This document shows positions 5,873 to 6,170 of a stretch of 6,170 bases of DNA, in pieces. The DNA comes from an uncultured Blautia sp. (lineage in GTDB: Bacteria > Bacillota > Clostridia > Lachnospirales > Lachnospiraceae). The notes under the pieces were generated by a model. It worked only from the letters and a program-made list of their open reading frames with translations. It did no database searches and was not told the origin of the DNA. The stretch is from assembly GCF_934372025.1 (NCBI RefSeq), contig NZ_CAKROJ010000091.1, positions 1 through 6,170 on the forward strand, read 5' to 3'. Position numbers and translations under genes: made by a program. The stretch's first letter is position 1, and every line of letters starts with the position of its first letter.

Positions 5873-6170
5873 AACGAGTTGGTGGAGAGATAAACCCGGA
5901 AGGAGCCGTCACAACAATTGGTGAAGCGTCTTTTCCGGCACCATTTTCAGCCGGACTGGAATTCAATTCACCCGCACACGGAAACTGGAATATTGTACAT
6001 ACCGGAATGTTAATGCCGGAAGCAAGACAGATTTATGTCTGTGCAGATAACTGTATGCGAGGTGTTGTTCTGACAGCAGCAGAAATGAATGCCGCAGATC
6101 GTTTTTCTTTCGTGATCGTAGAAGAAGAAAACCTTCTGAACGGTAATCTGGAAGATGTGACAATCGAAGG
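5866..6170 (+). CDS. Nitrogenase component 1-like protein, 3'-truncated by the window edge
   Basis: The frame is open to the end of the window (101 complete codons), so only the N-terminal part is seen. The stretches NWNIVHTGMLMPEARQIYVC (40-59), NCMRGVVLTAAEM and DRFSFVIVEEE resemble the N-terminal cofactor/cluster domain of divergent nitrogenase component 1 (Oxidored_nitro) proteins rather than true NifD or NifK. Only two cysteines, Cys59 and Cys63, occur in the visible part, so a canonical P-cluster ligand set cannot be confirmed. It overlaps the NifH-like gene by 7 bases and is surely its operon partner: by analogy it would be the catalytic or scaffold subunit that accepts electrons from the Fe-protein. 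A second component 1-like gene may follow downstream, but that is outside the window. Confidence 0.82.
   Translation, partial: MLKRVGGEINPEGAVTTIGEASFPAPFSAGLEFNSPAHGNWNIVHTGMLMPEARQIYVCADNCMRGVVLTAAEMNAADRFSFVIVEEENLLNGNLEDVTIE

Noticed and set aside
4840..6170. Classical nitrogen-fixation operon (nifHDK)
   Set aside because: The component 1-like N terminus does not match NifD, the Fe-protein is short, and no nif accessory genes are visible.

Overview
The window looks like a chromosomal segment of an anaerobic Clostridia-type Firmicute, most likely Lachnospiraceae. This is an inference from the moderate GC content, strong AGGAGG-type ribosome binding sites, protein-level resemblance and gene content; no marker gene is present to prove it. 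Every convincing gene lies on the + strand.

Region 1 (1-4444) is a hydrogenase maturation (hyp) cluster in the order hypF (5' end cut off), hypC, hypD, hypE. These proteins build the Fe(CN)2CO group of [NiFe] hydrogenases. HypF makes a carbamoyl adenylate from carbamoyl phosphate and passes the carbamoyl group to the C-terminal cysteine of HypE. HypE dehydrates it to a thiocyanate, and the HypC-HypD complex receives the cyanide on iron. hypC and hypD overlap by one base; the other junctions are 82-85 bases. hypA, hypB and a hydrogenase structural gene are not in the window.

Region 2 (4445-4839) is a 395-base gap without a gene. Its centre, 4555-4744, is an elaborate imperfect palindrome. It has roughly 23-base terminal inverted repeats and a nested series of shorter complementary arms, so the whole segment could fold into one long rod. 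It could be a miniature inverted-repeat mobile element, a structured RNA, or an oversized (possibly bidirectional) terminator. A small dyad and a weak promoter candidate lie between it and the next gene.

Region 3 (4840-6170) starts a second operon. A 90-residue protein of the TM1266 family (usually linked to [FeFe]-hydrogenase systems) overlaps by 8 bases a NifH-like Fe-protein ATPase, which overlaps by 7 bases a nitrogenase component 1-like protein that runs off the window. The Fe-protein keeps its Walker A loop and both [4Fe-4S] cysteines. The component 1-like protein is divergent from true NifD/NifK. Together they suggest an ATP-driven, nitrogenase-like reductase or cofactor-assembly system of unknown substrate. 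This is the most interesting functional content of the window, and its placement beside hydrogenase maturation genes hints at a link to hydrogen or redox-metal metabolism.
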